DNA of 16,801 nucleotides from CBCXVS01 sp965178525 (GTDB lineage Bacteria; Tectomicrobia; Entotheonellia; Entotheonellales; Entotheonellaceae), in the NCBI GenBank assembly GCA_965178525.1, contig CBCXVS010000166.1, positions 1-16,801 of the forward strand. Direction: 5' to 3'. Positions 1 to 7,206 of the stretch are shown here, piece by piece (position 1 is the first letter of the stretch; each line of letters begins with the position of its first letter). The translations under genes and the position numbers were made by a program. The notes beneath the pieces were generated by a model. It saw only the letters and a list, made by a program, of their open reading frames with translations, was not told the DNA's origin and ran no database searches.

Positions 1-77
1 ATGTAAATGGACTTTTGAATTGGGCCAACCTGTTGATCTACTTAACCCTCCGCCTATTCTGCCAGGGGAACTTCGGC

Positions 78-1268
78 TTAATGCAAGACCATAGGACCCA
101 GGCCAAAGTAATCGATCACATTGCCGGCCACGATCTTGTATTTCTCATCGGCTGACAAACTGGCCGTCAGGCCATCCAGCGTCGGTTTGGTATTGGGCCA
201 CTCGCTCTCAATATGCGGGAAATCCGTGGCGAACATGATGTGCTCGACGCCCAGGTGATGCCGCAGCTCGATCGCCACCAACTCGGGTCCCTGAACACTA
301 AACAGAAAGTGCTCCTTCACGTACTCGCTAGGCTTCCGCTGCAGCGGCTTGAAGCCCAGATACCGCTGCGCCCAGTGCCGATGCCGCTCGTACCAGAAAT
401 CCGCTTCATTCATCCAGAACGGCACCCAGCCCAAACGCGTTTCGGCAAAGAAAATGCGCAGCTCTGGAAGCCGATCGAAGACGCCCGATGCGATCAGTTG
501 GCTGAATGACGTAGCCGACCTCAGGCCCAAGATGGCCATTTGATCCACGAGACCGCGCTTGATCTTACGCAGAATGTCCGGATTTTCATCCGGATAGATG
601 AAGGTCGGCTGCTCCGCCCGCGCGCCGGCGCGATCAAACGCCACATGCACGGTCAGGGGCATATTCATGTCCATAGCCGCTTTCCAGAATTGGTCATCCT
701 CGGGCAGGGGATAGGCCATGCCATTGGGAAACGCGCTGAGCACGACCCCCTTGAGGCCGAGCTGGGCGCAATGTTCCAATTCCGCCAGGCTATCGGCTAG
801 CGTCGTCATCGGCATGACGCCAAGTCCCAGCAGACGGCGGGGATCGACCCCGCAATAATCCTCTGCCAGACAGTCGTTGTAGGCGCGAATCGCGGCGACA
901 TAGGCGTCATGGTCGGCAATATTACGCCAGAACCCTGGGCCCGCTTGCATATTCGGAAAGAGCACTTCCGCGGCGCAACCGTCTTGATCTTGCTCCTGCA
1001 AGCGCTGCTCCGGCGGTCCGACCCCGGCGGTCTCCTCGACCTTCAAATCGAAGGGTTGCCAGTTCTCAGATGTCCGGCCGGCGCGGAGGTCGAGGTATTC
1101 CACCTGGAAGAGCGGTGCCCCTTCAATGTACAGCGCATCACCACCATCCGGGTGGGGCACCGTACGCGGCATCTGGCCGCGGTACTGCGCATCCACCCGG
1201 TCCGTCCAGCGCTCGGGCAATACTTCCAGGTGGGTGTCACTCGATATGAATTCGTACGGTTTTGCCAT
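78..1268 (-). CDS. Amidohydrolase family protein (ACMSD-like TIM-barrel metal hydrolase/decarboxylase)
   Basis: This 396-residue protein looks like the amidohydrolase-2 (ACMSD/gamma-resorcylate decarboxylase-like) family: metal-dependent TIM barrels that decarboxylate or hydrolyse aromatic and ring-cleavage products in the cytoplasm. Visible metal-site candidates are Asp11 and His13 in SSDTHLEV near the N-terminus, His208 in LTVHVAFD, Glu276 in FFAETRLGWVPFW, and Asp349 with His352 in MFATDFPH near the C-terminus. The length is normal for the family. The start is well supported: AGGAG lies 6 nt before the ATG. It is the last gene of the minus-strand run that includes a dienelactone hydrolase and a cupin dioxygenase, which fits aromatic catabolism. 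A 323-bp gap with a possible promoter and palindrome separates it from the hydrolase gene, so it may have its own control. The family is fairly sure; the substrate is unknown. Confidence 0.88.
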   Translation of the reverse strand: MAKPYEFISSDTHLEVLPERWTDRVDAQYRGQMPRTVPHPDGGDALYIEGAPLFQVEYLDLRAGRTSENWQPFDLKVEETAGVGPPEQRLQEQDQDGCAAEVLFPNMQAGPGFWRNIADHDAYVAAIRAYNDCLAEDYCGVDPRRLLGLGVMPMTTLADSLAELEHCAQLGLKGVVLSAFPNGMAYPLPEDDQFWKAAMDMNMPLTVHVAFDRAGARAEQPTFIYPDENPDILRKIKRGLVDQMAILGLRSATSFSQLIASGVFDRLPELRIFFAETRLGWVPFWMNEADFWYERHRHWAQRYLGFKPLQRKPSEYVKEHFLFSVQGPELVAIELRHHLGVEHIMFATDFPHIESEWPNTKPTLDGLTASLSADEKYKIVAGNVIDYFGLGPMVLH

Positions 1269-1474
1269 GGGATTCTCCTGTTCGCATTCCGATGATCGCA
1301 GCCCCTCCGGTTGGTCTGCTACATGCGCCAGTCCTGATGCCAGTCGGAAGCGGCGGTGGCGCCTTCGCGCGCCACTGCGACATCGATCAGGTCGGGCTGA
1401 TGATCACGGGTAGTCCGCTCCGCACCATGCGGCTATCCGGCGCTTCACGCGCCCAATGCTGCCGCACGACCTGA

Positions 1475-1515
1475 TAGGTATCGTTGTCCGACACAATTGT
1501 CAACACTGCAGTGTT
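1475..1515 (-). promoter_or_regulatory. Candidate promoter with overlapping 14-bp palindrome (operator?)
   Basis: On the minus strand a perfect -35 hexamer TTGACA (1503-1498) is followed after 17 nt by TACCTA (1480-1475), a weak -10. The -35 edge overlaps a perfect 14-bp palindrome AACACTGCAGTGTT (1502-1515), and the spacer holds TTGTCCGACAC, which resembles the GntR/FadR-type pattern TNGTNNNACNA. It points at the amidohydrolase gene, leaving a leader of about 200 nt. This is inference from sequence only. Confidence 0.35.
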
Positions 1516-1518
1516 ATA

Positions 1519-1554
1519 GCGGGCCATCTTAGAAGTGGATCGTGGATGGCCCGC
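1519..1554 (-). terminator. Hairpin downstream of the dienelactone hydrolase gene (possible terminator)
   Basis: Arms GCGGGCCATC (1519-1528) and GATGGCCCGC (1545-1554) form a perfect 10-bp stem with a 16-nt loop, starting 37 nt past the hydrolase stop codon. No clear U-run follows, so it would be a weak intrinsic terminator or a transcript-end stabiliser. The rest of the 1269-1591 gap contains no gene that I can support. Confidence 0.35.
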
Positions 1555-1591
1555 AATTCTTAACCAACCACGATCGACTCACCACTCACCA

Positions 1592-2473
1592 CTAGGCGAG
1601 ATACTGTTTGAAGAAGGCCATGGTGCGCTCCCAGGCCAGCTTGGCCGCCGCCTCATTGTAGCGCGGCGTCGAGTTGTTGTGGAAGCCGTGCCGCGTGCCT
1701 GGGTAGGAATGCATCCGGTAGGTCACCCCGTTGGCTTTGAGCGCCGCCTCGTAGTCCGGCCACATGGCGTTAATCCGATCGTCGTTCTCGGCCATCTGGA
1801 TCAACATCGGCGCACGAATCTTGGCGACGTCGGCGGATGGGGGCGCGGCGCCATAGAACGGGACACCCGCATGCAGGTCGCTTCCGAGGGTGACCGCCAG
1901 GAAGTTGGTTGTCCCCCCTCCCCAGCAAAATCCGGTGGCGCCCAGCTTGCCGTTTGACAACTCGTGCGATTTGAGATACCGGGCGCTATTGGCCATATCC
2001 TGGCGTAGCTTGCCCTGGTCGAGACTGCGTTGCAGGCTGCGGCCATCGTCATCGTTGCCCGGATAGCCCCCCACGGGGGAAAGCCCGTCCGGCGCCAACG
2101 CCAGGAAGCCTTCGACCGCGGCGCGGCGCGCCACATCTTCGACGTACGGGTTCAAGCCCCGATTCTCGTGAATCACGACCACGGCGGGAAACGGGCCGGC
2201 GCTCCTCGGCTGCACCAGGTACCCCCGCATTTTCCCCGAGGTGCCACCGGGTGATGGATATTCCACATACAACCCTTTGATGCGCTTATCGGTGAATGAG
2301 ATGGTCTGCGCCTCGGCATAGCGGGGCAGCAAAGCCTGGGCCATGGCCAGTGCGGACACACCGCCGATGGTCAGGGCTGCCGCCCGGCTCAAGAACTCAC
2401 GCCGGTCAATGTAACCGTGGCAGTATTCGTCATACAGATCAAACACGTGTTGGTCGATTTCTTGCTGACGCAT
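1592..2473 (-). CDS. Dienelactone hydrolase family protein, Tat-exported
   Basis: An alpha/beta hydrolase of the carboxymethylenebutenolidase type, which opens dienelactones and related lactones or esters in chlorocatechol-like pathways. From the chosen ATG (293 aa) the triad is Cys183 in GFCWGG, Asp231 in ENDDR and His262 in TRHGF. The 48- and 31-residue spacings match the classical C123/D171/H202 enzyme, and Glu103/Arg105 in HENRG fit its E36/R-type site. The N-terminus carries a twin-arginine motif (R24-R25, DRREFL), a hydrophobic stretch and an AEA-Q cleavage-like site near 55, so a periplasmic location is predicted. The start at 2473 has GGAGGAG upstream. A longer form starting at 2533 overlaps the previous methyltransferase stop (ATGA) but would push the Tat signal inward through a repetitive Lys/Asp segment, so I prefer the short form. 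The stop is TAG, followed one codon later by TGA. Confidence 0.9.
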   Translation of the reverse strand: MRQQEIDQHVFDLYDEYCHGYIDRREFLSRAAALTIGGVSALAMAQALLPRYAEAQTISFTDKRIKGLYVEYPSPGGTSGKMRGYLVQPRSAGPFPAVVVIHENRGLNPYVEDVARRAAVEGFLALAPDGLSPVGGYPGNDDDGRSLQRSLDQGKLRQDMANSARYLKSHELSNGKLGATGFCWGGGTTNFLAVTLGSDLHAGVPFYGAAPPSADVAKIRAPMLIQMAENDDRINAMWPDYEAALKANGVTYRMHSYPGTRHGFHNNSTPRYNEAAAKLAWERTMAFFKQYLA

Positions 2474-2499
2474 CGGTTCGACTCCTCCCCATTCGTGTT

Positions 2500-2522
2500 C
2501 CTTCGCGTCCTTCGCGTCCTTC
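2500..2522. repeat. Short tandem repeat (CCTTCGCGT x2 plus partial)
   Basis: The 9-nt unit CCTTCGCGT occurs twice in tandem and then partially, between the methyltransferase stop and the likely hydrolase start. Similar GAAGGACGCGAAGG strings are dispersed in many bacterial genomes. If the longer hydrolase start were used, it would encode a KDAKDAKE stretch. Confidence 0.5.
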
Positions 2523-2529
2523 TTTCCCA

Positions 2530-3198
2530 TCATTTGACCGTCGTGACAAACATCTGATGCGTGGGACGTAGCGACAGACGGCTACGGACGTGAAACCCCG
2601 CTTCCGCCAAGAGCCATTCCCAATCCGCTACCGTGTACTTGTTGTGCACCGGAAAGAGCCGAAACCCACGTTGACGGCTGACGGTCGCCTCTTCACCCCT
2701 GATCTCCTGGCGCCACTCCAAGTAATCTTTGAGTGGACGGCGGATCCAATCGTTGAGGAAAAAGACACCGCCCGGGGCCAGCACACGGCAAATCTCCGCC
2801 AACACCGTCAGCGGATCGTCAAACAGATGCAACACGGATGTCATGCTCAGCACATGCACCGAGCCCGCGGCTAACGGCAGGGGTTGGGCCGTCACATCAT
2901 GGATCGCCAGCGCCGGCACCCGAGCGGGCCAATCCAAGCTTTCGCCATATGCAATCATGGCTGGCGTCACATCATAGCCATAGAGGGTGGCCCGTGCATA
3001 ACGTGACGCCAGATCATGCAGAAACAGTCCCGGACCGCAGCCGAGATCGACCGCAACGAAGTCAGTTGGCAGGGCAGAGGCAATCTCTGTGCTAAAAAAT
3101 GCCCAGAAGGGCTCGCCAAAGCGATCCGGATAGGTGGTAACCATGCGCTCGACGAATTCCTCATCCGTGGCGCCGCTCAAGCTTTGGTGAGTCACCAT
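2530..3198 (-). CDS. Class I SAM-dependent methyltransferase (B)
   Basis: A Rossmann-fold methyltransferase of about 222 aa. Motif I is VDLGCGPG (residues 50-57), followed by YGYDVTPAM, which would contact the SAM ribose. The post-I region ALAIHDVTAQPLPLAAGS and CRVLAPGGVFFLND (motif III/IV) are typical of methyltransferase type 11/25 domains. The N-terminus resembles no specific named enzyme, so the acceptor is unknown. I chose the ATG at 3198 because GAGGAG lies 10 nt upstream; an in-frame ATG at 3294 would add an Arg/Ser-rich stretch that is not methyltransferase-like. The stop TGA overlaps the ATG of the long-form hydrolase frame, suggesting translational coupling or a tightly packed operon. 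The IscB unit lies immediately upstream, so this gene may have been cut off from its former promoter. Confidence 0.85.
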   Translation of the reverse strand: MVTHQSLSGATDEEFVERMVTTYPDRFGEPFWAFFSTEIASALPTDFVAVDLGCGPGLFLHDLASRYARATLYGYDVTPAMIAYGESLDWPARVPALAIHDVTAQPLPLAAGSVHVLSMTSVLHLFDDPLTVLAEICRVLAPGGVFFLNDWIRRPLKDYLEWRQEIRGEEATVSRQRGFRLFPVHNKYTVADWEWLLAEAGFHVRSRLSLRPTHQMFVTTVK

Positions 3199-3293
3199 GG
3201 TGGTTCTTCTCCTCGAAGGAGGCATGGATGCCGACGACCCCCCAGGTTCGGTTGCGTAGGCTTTGTGGAGCAGAGAACCTGCAGGGCCTATCA

Positions 3294-3309
3294 ATCTCCA
3301 CGCGGCTTC
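3294..3309 (+). repeat. Right arm of a 16-nt inverted repeat flanking the IscB unit
   Basis: ATCTCCACGCGGCTTC here matches the minus strand at 4826-4811 (ATGTGCACGCGGCTTC) at 14 of 16 positions, with 11 consecutive matches. It ends 5 nt beyond the iscB stop codon. It may be the half of a palindromic target split by insertion, or a terminal repeat of the unit. Confidence 0.6.
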
Positions 3310-3314
3310 GATTT

Positions 3315-4573
3315 TTAGGCGTAGGCATAGCCATCTGCCCGTTGTAAGAGGATAAAGTTCTTCCAGCTCGATGTGATTTTTTGCTCGCCCGTTTTCAGAT
3401 CATGGTCGCCCCGCTCTCGGATGCCCGCTAACTGTCCCTCCCAGACGCCGGCATCTTGGCCTCGAGGCTGGACCAGCCGCACGACAGCACCCGTACGGTC
3501 GCCAAACGCCCGTTTGATCCGTCCCGCTCGAGTGCGCGGGAAGCCGTCTGTGTCGACCTTACAGACCTGGCGCCTGCCACGTCCAAGGCTGGTGATCGAC
3601 AGCGGTGGCGCGATCATCAGTTGGAGCCTCGGCGTCGATGCCCCCACGCCAGCGGCGTCAAGCCCGGGCGCCTTGGGTAACTCCTGCCCGGTGCGGTTGT
3701 ATGGGGTGCGTCCCCCCGTTCCCGCCTCTACGGGCAAACCGGTGGCCTTCAGCTCGGTGTACAGGCGCCAACGTGTCGTGTTGACAGCAGGGCATCTCGA
3801 AGCGGACGGCGGACCAGGGCGTGCACCTCGGCATGGCCGAATTCCTCTGCGGTCTGATTGCCCTTGGCCTGGTTGCATGGCCTGCAGGCGAGGGTCAGGT
3901 TGCTGACGCGGTGGCAACCATGCCGGGATCTCGGAACGATGTGTTCCACTTCTAGCGGGACACCTTGGATCTGGCAGTAAGCGCAGGTACGTCCGAATTT
4001 CTCCAGCAAATACTGGCGCACTTCGTCGCCGGCGAGTTCCCCCTGCTGATACGCGGTGCCCGATATCTCCGGGTTGTGCATGAGCTGCGTGTCGAACCGG
4101 ACGGTCTCCACACTCCGACACGCCACAGGCGACCAACGCCGCAGTCGATTCACCCACGTTCGGGTGGTGAGGACCCGGTGCATCAGACTCGGCGGCAGCC
4201 AACCTTCGGGGCGTCGGCGGTTGTCCAAACGGGGCTGGCGGTAGCGCGTCTGGCGGCTCCGGCGGCTCCGGCGTACCGCACGTCGGGATTCGAGGCTGGC
4301 TTTGATCTTGTGCCCTCGGTGCGTCAGCGCCGCTGCCCAGATGACCCTGGGGCCGTCGAGCAGGGCGATGCCGGTGGTTTTGCTGCCGGGGTCAATCTTC
4401 AAGCGCAGGGCCGAGGCTAGCTGCTCCCCGACAGTTTTCAGGATGATGGTGAAGGGCTGGCGGCGGAACACGGCGGCTTTGCCCTGGTCGAGCTGGCGGC
4501 GAGCGGCAGCCGGATGGATCGGCGTCGGCGGTACTTTGTTGGTGTCGAGGACAAGGACGTGGTTGGTTTTCAT
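3315..4573 (-). pseudogene. iscB: IscB RNA-guided nuclease (RRXRR/HNH), frameshifted
   Basis: IscB is the omega-RNA-guided DNA nuclease of IS200/IS605-type units and the ancestor of Cas9. In the first frame (ATG at 4573) I see, in order: the N-terminal PLMP-like segment (VPPTPIHPAAARR, residues 14-26); RuvC-I IDPGSKTTGIAL with Asp61; an Arg-rich bridge helix (97-133, RRAVRRSRRSR); RuvC-II with Glu156 in VETVRFD; and an HNH domain with C197/C200, E210-H211, N225 and C230/C233. The frame then fails: one base appears lost near 3790 (GATGCC-CTGCTG). The other frame continues with AVNTTRWRLYTELKATGLP, the RuvC-III region and the C-terminal GRGRRQVCKVDTDGFPR to TAA at 3315. RuvC-III reads KAPGLDAAGVG: Asp is kept, but the usual His (KxHxxDA) is Pro at 3666-3668. 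The combined length of about 419 aa is full-length. No tnpA is nearby. Confidence 0.9.
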
Positions 4574-4810
4574 GACTCGGTCTCTCTACTTGCGTAGGTC
4601 ATGGTCACCTCGCCAAGGTTATCCGGGCTTTGGGTAGTGACCGCACGGCCCATTGTCGCGGTCTGTGCTGTTTAACGATCACCGACAGAGCTGCGAGCTG
4701 GTGAAGCACTCGTAGGTGTCATGACTCGGATAACGGCGTGCGCGAAGCACTCCGGCTGGATGTACATGTCTTTGCTCTCTGAGGTGTCATGGACGACGCC
4801 TCAGAGAGCG
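4574..4810 (-). ncRNA. Omega-RNA (HEARO-type) scaffold of the IscB unit
   Basis: The stretch directly upstream of iscB is the known place for its guide RNA. On the minus strand it begins with a perfect 11-bp hairpin, GCTCTCTGAGG...CCTCAGAGAGC (arms 4809-4799 and 4784-4774), the expected 5' stem of an IscB omega-RNA. It then contains a long-range 8-bp pairing GTTATCCG/CGGATAAC (4618-4625 with 4727-4734), a GACCGC/GCGGTC stem (4639-4644 with 4658-4663), and a small CTAC-GCAA-GTAG hairpin with a GNRA loop (4586-4597) just before the start codon. The structure is intact although the protein gene is damaged. The boundaries are approximate and no covariance model was run. Confidence 0.75.
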
Positions 4811-4826
4811 GAAGCCGCGTGCACAT
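4810..4826 (-). other. Predicted omega-RNA guide segment / left arm of the flanking inverted repeat
   Basis: In IscB systems the guide (about 16 nt) is the host sequence directly 5' of the first scaffold hairpin. Here that is ATGTGCACGCGGCTTC plus one base on the minus strand, lying downstream of the methyltransferase A stop codon. The same segment is the left arm of the 14/16 inverted repeat whose other arm is at 3294-3309. Confidence 0.5.
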
Positions 4827-4900
4827 CATCGACTTTTCTTTTCCGGCTGCGCCCGGAGCCAGGCCGGTGGGCATGTTGATTCGCGTCCACGGGCCCGGAC

Positions 4901-5635
4901 TCATGCATCTGTCGGCCGGAATCCCCCCATGATCGTACTGCGCATCTCCTTCCAGAAACACTCCACCTCCTGGAATCCCGCTTCGCGCAGCCAGCGCAAC
5001 TGCTGCTCAAGCGTGATCGGCTCTCTCTGATGTCCGGCGGGAGCATGACCACCCGGGCTAGGACGCGTCGCGTCGCTATCCACCCCTCGGATCCAACCGT
5101 CGAGGCCACTCGCGTGATCATAGGCTTCAGCGGCAGTGGGACCACTCACAAAAATCAAATCGTAATTCAGAAAGCAGCCTCCTGGGGCAACCACGTCAAA
5201 AATCTCAGCGTAGATCGCGCGGATGCGCTCGGGATAGCGCACGTTGTGGATCGCGATGGCGGAGACCACGGCCTCAAAGGGACCCGAAAGCCCATGCGTC
5301 CATGCCGGATCGCTGAGATCACGGGTCGCGAACGAGACGCGATCGGAGGCCCAGGCGAGCCGTTTCCGGGCGTGCATGAACATCGGCTCCGAAAAATCCT
5401 GACAGATGAGTTCGGCTCTCAGAAAGCGCTCGAGCACCTGGGCGCTGAGGGCGCCGTAGCCGGCACCGACGTCGAGCACACGAATCGCTGCGTCCGTCTC
5501 GCAGGGAATGAGACCCACCAAGCGTCTTAAGATAGTGCGGCGCTCGTCATCTCGCATGGCATCCGAGGCAATCCAATCATCGACGTATCGTTGTGAATGC
5601 CAATCATGCCGACCGTGTGGATCGGATGGGGTCAT
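4901..5635 (-). CDS. Class I SAM-dependent methyltransferase (A)
   Basis: A 244-aa methyltransferase. Motif I is VLDVGAGYG (residues 53-61), followed by ICQDFSEPMFMHARKRL (SAM ribose region) and VVAPGGCFLNYDLIF. The C-terminal LRWLREAGFQEVECFWKEM followed by MGGFR is typical of small-molecule methyltransferases related to trans-aconitate/UbiE-like types. The start is supported by AAGGAG 9 nt before the ATG. It sits 55 nt downstream of the bicupin gene, so the two probably share a transcript. It is not a close duplicate of methyltransferase B: the motif I sequences and flanking regions differ. Its 3' side is where the IscB unit begins, about 75 bp past the stop, which suggests that A and B once lay side by side. 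The acceptor is unknown; a phenolic or carboxylic oxygen would fit the neighbourhood. Confidence 0.87.
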   Translation of the reverse strand: MTPSDPHGRHDWHSQRYVDDWIASDAMRDDERRTILRRLVGLIPCETDAAIRVLDVGAGYGALSAQVLERFLRAELICQDFSEPMFMHARKRLAWASDRVSFATRDLSDPAWTHGLSGPFEAVVSAIAIHNVRYPERIRAIYAEIFDVVAPGGCFLNYDLIFVSGPTAAEAYDHASGLDGWIRGVDSDATRPSPGGHAPAGHQREPITLEQQLRWLREAGFQEVECFWKEMRSTIMGGFRPTDA

Positions 5636-5690
5636 GGCGCTGCTCTCCTTCTCACGATGGATGATGGTATCTGAGTTGCGTCTCTCAGAC

Positions 5691-6743
5691 TTACGCCTTC
5701 GCCTCCTCGCGATAGAGGTCCAGCGCTTTCATCACCGGGGCGTCGCTGAAGCTGAATAGGAACGCAGGGCGGCTGCCGGTGTTGACATGCTCGTGGAAGG
5801 TCCACGTCGGGACCGTGAACACATCCTTGTCCTCCCACGCCAGGCGCCGGTCGCCGACCAGCGAGTAGCCGGAGCCCTCGACGATGTGATAATTCGTGCA
5901 GCACACGTGACGATGGGCTTGGGTATGCTCGCCGGGGCGCAACATCTGCATGTAGCACGCGATGGTCGGCATGGTGGGGCCGCCGGTCAGCGGGTTGGTG
6001 TATTCGAGAATCACCCCGTCAAACGGGCTGCCGCACGCCTCAGCCGCCAGCCGTTCCAGCGTCTCGCGCACCTGAGACAGCGGGTAGTGCCACAGCGGTG
6101 AGGACTTTTCGGCCGGTGTCGGCTCCCACGCCGGCCGCAGGCCCCCGGCGCCGTATTTGGCGAGGGAGGGGTCGGCGCCCTCGCCGATCGGTTGCACTTC
6201 CGCCTCATACGGCTCGTAGAACCCGGCCTCCAGCATGCGCACCAGCGGCGTGTCCAGGCCATCGAGCCAGATCATTGGCGCATCGGTATCATTGGCATGG
6301 TCGTGCCAGGTCCAATTGGGGGTCAATACCAGATCTCCCGGATACATGGGGATGCGGTCGCCGTTCACCACCGTGTAGCCGCCCTGGCCTTCGATGATCA
6401 AGCGTAGCGCCGACGCCGAATGGCGATGGGCGCGGGCGATCTCGCCTGGCATGACAATCTGGATGTTGGCCACCAGGGTATTGCTGGCTGATGTCCCGGC
6501 GAGTTCGGGGTTGTGTAGCCGCAGCACCCGGCGTTCGGCCTGCTCGGTCCCCACGAGCTCGGCCGCCCGGATGGCTTGGGGTCGCAGGTCGCGCCAGTGC
6601 CACACATAGGGGACGGCTTGGCTGGCCGGCTCGTTACTGATGCCGCCGGAGATCCACGCCGGGGTGACGTGTTGGGCTCGAAGTTGGGCGTAGAAATCCT
6701 GCAACACCGCTTCGGAAGTCTGGATAGACGATCGTTGTAACAT
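5691..6743 (-). CDS. Bicupin, gentisate 1,2-dioxygenase-like
   Basis: A 350-aa protein with two cupin domains and the layout of gentisate/hydroxynaphthoate 1,2-dioxygenases, Fe(II) enzymes that open aromatic rings. Cupin 1 has GEIARAHRHSASALRLIIEG with His106 and His108, and NWTWHDH with His147: the expected iron site. Cupin 2 has QAHRHVCCTNYHIVEG with His277 and His279, and TWTFHEH with His317, so both domains keep a full three-histidine set, whereas many gentisate dioxygenases keep metal only in the first. Residues 30-55 (PAWISGG, PYVWHWRDLRP) match the family's N-terminal region. The start has GGGAGG 9 nt before the ATG. It heads the run bicupin - methyltransferase A. The alternative is a bicupin dioxygenase with another substrate such as 1-hydroxy-2-naphthoate or salicylate. 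The family is sure, the substrate is not. Confidence 0.87.
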   Translation of the reverse strand: MLQRSSIQTSEAVLQDFYAQLRAQHVTPAWISGGISNEPASQAVPYVWHWRDLRPQAIRAAELVGTEQAERRVLRLHNPELAGTSASNTLVANIQIVMPGEIARAHRHSASALRLIIEGQGGYTVVNGDRIPMYPGDLVLTPNWTWHDHANDTDAPMIWLDGLDTPLVRMLEAGFYEPYEAEVQPIGEGADPSLAKYGAGGLRPAWEPTPAEKSSPLWHYPLSQVRETLERLAAEACGSPFDGVILEYTNPLTGGPTMPTIACYMQMLRPGEHTQAHRHVCCTNYHIVEGSGYSLVGDRRLAWEDKDVFTVPTWTFHEHVNTGSRPAFLFSFSDAPVMKALDLYREEAKA

Positions 6744-6821
6744 AGCTCATACCCTCCCTTGTATCCGATTAGCGCCTCGTACGGCAGATGGCTTCATCTC
6801 CTACCCCAACTCGCCTTATAG

Positions 6822-7193
6822 ATCGCTCTGACAGTACCGAAATATGATGGTCAGAACAAGCCCAAATACCATGCCGCCCAATTGCAGACCGTCGCCTACT
6901 ATGGCCCGGCCGATGGAGCGGCCCGCGCCTTCAAGCGACTGGCCAATGGGCTTGACACCGCCATCGTGCGAGTGGTGGCAGCGCGTCCTGGGATTGAGTC
7001 CGTACGTGGGGTGATGGAGGCGTGTCAGCCGAAGCTTGTCACATCATCGTCGCCCGCAAGTTTCGGCCGCTACTGCGAAAGCGCCAAGCGGCTGGCTGTC
7101 GGCGCGTACATCATCATGAACCGCTCAAGGCCAGAATTAACGACTGATCATCACTTTGAGCAGGAAGGCTTCATACGGTTGCTGAAACCATAG
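6822..7193 (+). CDS. Unrecognised small ORF (hypothetical, possibly a gene fragment)
   Basis: The only plus-strand candidate in the middle of the window. The frame is open from 6822 (just after a TAG) to TAG at 7193. The best start codon is TTG at 6882, giving about 103 aa, and no good ribosome binding site is visible. The first half (AAQLQTVAYYGPADGAARAFK, continuing GLDTAIVRVV) has protein-like codon use with G/C-rich third positions, while the second half is less convincing. After MEACQP another frame gives a plausible continuation (ACHIIVARKFRPLLRKRQ), so this could be a frameshifted relic. I do not recognise a family. It converges on the LLM gene ending at 7207 and overlaps the upstream region of the bicupin gene. 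Confidence 0.3.
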   Translation: MALTVPKYDGQNKPKYHAAQLQTVAYYGPADGAARAFKRLANGLDTAIVRVVAARPGIESVRGVMEACQPKLVTSSSPASFGRYCESAKRLAVGAYIIMNRSRPELTTDHHFEQEGFIRLLKP

Positions 7194-7206
7194 ATTCGGC
7201 TCATGC

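Noticed and set aside
213..1295. Several plus-strand frames opposite the amidohydrolase gene
   Set aside because: Antisense shadows of a conserved gene; no family features and no ribosome binding sites of note.
2473..2533. Longer N-terminus for the dienelactone hydrolase
   Set aside because: It translates a short DNA repeat and pushes the Tat motif inward; the ATG at 2473 has a strong ribosome binding site. The ATGA overlap keeps it possible.
3315..4202. A long minus-strand frame of 295 codons as a separate gene
   Set aside because: Only its second half carries conserved sequence, which is the C-terminal part of IscB; the first half is the out-of-frame shadow of the IscB N-terminal frame.
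4574..4810. Repeats in the iscB upstream region as a CRISPR array
   Set aside because: The repeats are 9-10 nt, irregularly spaced and lie within RNA stems and loops; there are no spacers and no cas genes.
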